This document shows, one piece after another, positions 4,834 through 5,498 of a stretch of 5,498 bases of DNA. Position numbers and translations under genes: made by a program. Under the pieces are notes generated by a model. It was not told the DNA's origin. It searched no databases and saw only the letters and a list, made by a program, of their open reading frames with translations. Within the stretch, counting starts at the first letter, position 1; each line of letters starts with the position of its first letter. The DNA comes from Bacteroidota bacterium (GTDB taxonomy: Bacteria; Bacteroidota; Bacteroidia; Cytophagales; Hymenobacteraceae): positions 1-5,498 of the forward strand of contig JAFADQ010000022.1 in NCBI GenBank assembly GCA_023424725.1, read 5' to 3'.

Positions 4834-4929
4834 TTTGCCGCACTTTTCTTTTCTTTTACCGTACATCATTAATTGGGCTCCGCAGCTTATGCAGGGCACT
4901 GTTTTTTACTTATAAACCAAGCATTACAG

Positions 4930-5498
4930 ATGAACATCATCATCCCTATGGCCGGAATGGGCAAGCGCATGCGCCCGCATACTTTAACTGTACCAAAACC
5001 ATTATTGCCGATTGCCGGAAAACCGATTGTGCAGCGATTGGTAGAAGATATTGCCAAAGTTTGCCAGGAACCTGTAGATCATGTAGCTTTTATAGTTGGC
5101 CATTTCGGCGAAGAGGTAGAGAAAAACCTGTTAGAGATAGCGAAATCTGTAGGCGCCGAGGGCAGTATACATTACCAGGACGAGCCGCTGGGCACCGCTC
5201 ACGCCATTATGTGCGCGCAAGATTGGCTTGAAGGAAAAACCATAGTGGCCTTTGCCGATACCTTGTTTAAAGCCGATTTCACGTTAGATACATCAAAAGA
5301 CGGCATTATCTGGGTGCAGCGCGTAGACGACCCGCGTGCTTTTGGCGTGGTGAAACTGAACGAGAACAAAGAAATAACCGACTTTGTAGAGAAGCCCGAA
5401 ACCTTCGTGTCGGACCTTGCCATTATTGGTATTTATTACTTTAAAGACGGTGGCTACCTGCGCGAAGAATTGCAATATTTGCTCGATAACAACATAAC
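4930..5498 (+). CDS. Sugar-1-phosphate nucleotidyltransferase, N-terminal 189 codons (runs off the right edge)
   Basis: The N-terminal catalytic domain of the NTP_transferase family is clear. The signature loop MAGMGKRMRPHT (7-18) plus PKPLLPI (22-28) and GKPIV (30-34) binds the nucleotide. QDEPLGTAHAI (83-93) contacts the base and sugar. FADTLF (108-113) holds the metal-binding Asp110. DDPRAFGVV (133-141), FVEKPE (152-157) and AIIGIYYF (164-171) are the sugar-site segments. It makes an NDP-sugar from an NTP and a sugar-1-phosphate. The sequence resembles glucose-1-phosphate thymidylyl/uridylyl- and mannose-1-phosphate guanylyltransferases; the specificity, and any C-terminal left-handed beta-helix, cannot be judged from this part. 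The ATG at 4930 begins directly with the family's beta strand (MNIIIPMAG). It lies 96 bases after dut on the same strand, with no clear promoter or terminator between, so co-transcription with dut is plausible. Confidence 0.92.
   Translation, partial: MNIIIPMAGMGKRMRPHTLTVPKPLLPIAGKPIVQRLVEDIAKVCQEPVDHVAFIVGHFGEEVEKNLLEIAKSVGAEGSIHYQDEPLGTAHAIMCAQDWLEGKTIVAFADTLFKADFTLDTSKDGIIWVQRVDDPRAFGVVKLNENKEITDFVEKPETFVSDLAIIGIYYFKDGGYLREELQYLLDNNI

Noticed and set aside
4761..5231. Plus-strand frame across the end of dut and the start of the nucleotidyltransferase
   Set aside because: It is out of frame with two well-supported genes and its product is Arg/Cys-rich without domains.

Overview
The window looks like a chromosomal stretch of a Bacteroidota bacterium, probably a Cytophagales or Sphingobacteriales relative (genus-level placement is a guess). 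The signs are promoters of the TAnnTTTG type used by this phylum's primary sigma factor, starts without Shine-Dalgarno sequences, a lipoprotein PPIase of the Bacteroidota type, and a flippase - dUTPase - nucleotidyltransferase order that I remember from this phylum.

Layout. The left end (1-329, minus) holds the start of a lipoprotein resembling SurA/PpiC-type peptidylprolyl isomerases, with a good promoter about 180 bases upstream. Next, also on minus, is a small secreted, very basic protein (626-931) closed by a clear intrinsic terminator (574-598). A divergent gap (932-1217) leads to the plus-strand crotonase-family enoyl-CoA hydratase (1218-2000), which has a consensus -7 element. A 395-base repeat-rich gap follows, then a polysaccharide/lipid-linked sugar flippase best started at a TTG at 2396 (to 3895). 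A second, 503-base repeat-packed gap precedes dut (4399-4833), and the 5' part of a sugar-1-phosphate nucleotidyltransferase (4930 to the right edge) ends the window.

How the genes fit together. The flippase and nucleotidyltransferase point to cell-surface glycan assembly: one activates a sugar, the other moves a lipid-linked glycan across the inner membrane. dut is a housekeeping nucleotide-pool enzyme between them. The enoyl-CoA hydratase belongs to fatty-acid or amino-acid breakdown and has its own promoter. The two minus-strand envelope genes are separate units.

The most unusual content is non-coding. Both gaps around the flippase are mosaics of short-period repeats arranged as nested inverted pairs. 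The upstream gap has TTGAAG heptads/octads outside and AACCGC/GCGGTT arms inside. The downstream gap has CAGATGTG/CACATCTG octads outside, and inside a compact REP-like hairpin plus two copies of a GAATTT-rich element. The downstream array starts on the flippase stop codon and ends on the dut promoter. The arrays create false open frames, including a false N-terminal extension of dut. I found no CRISPR, tRNA, rRNA, transposase or obvious defence system.
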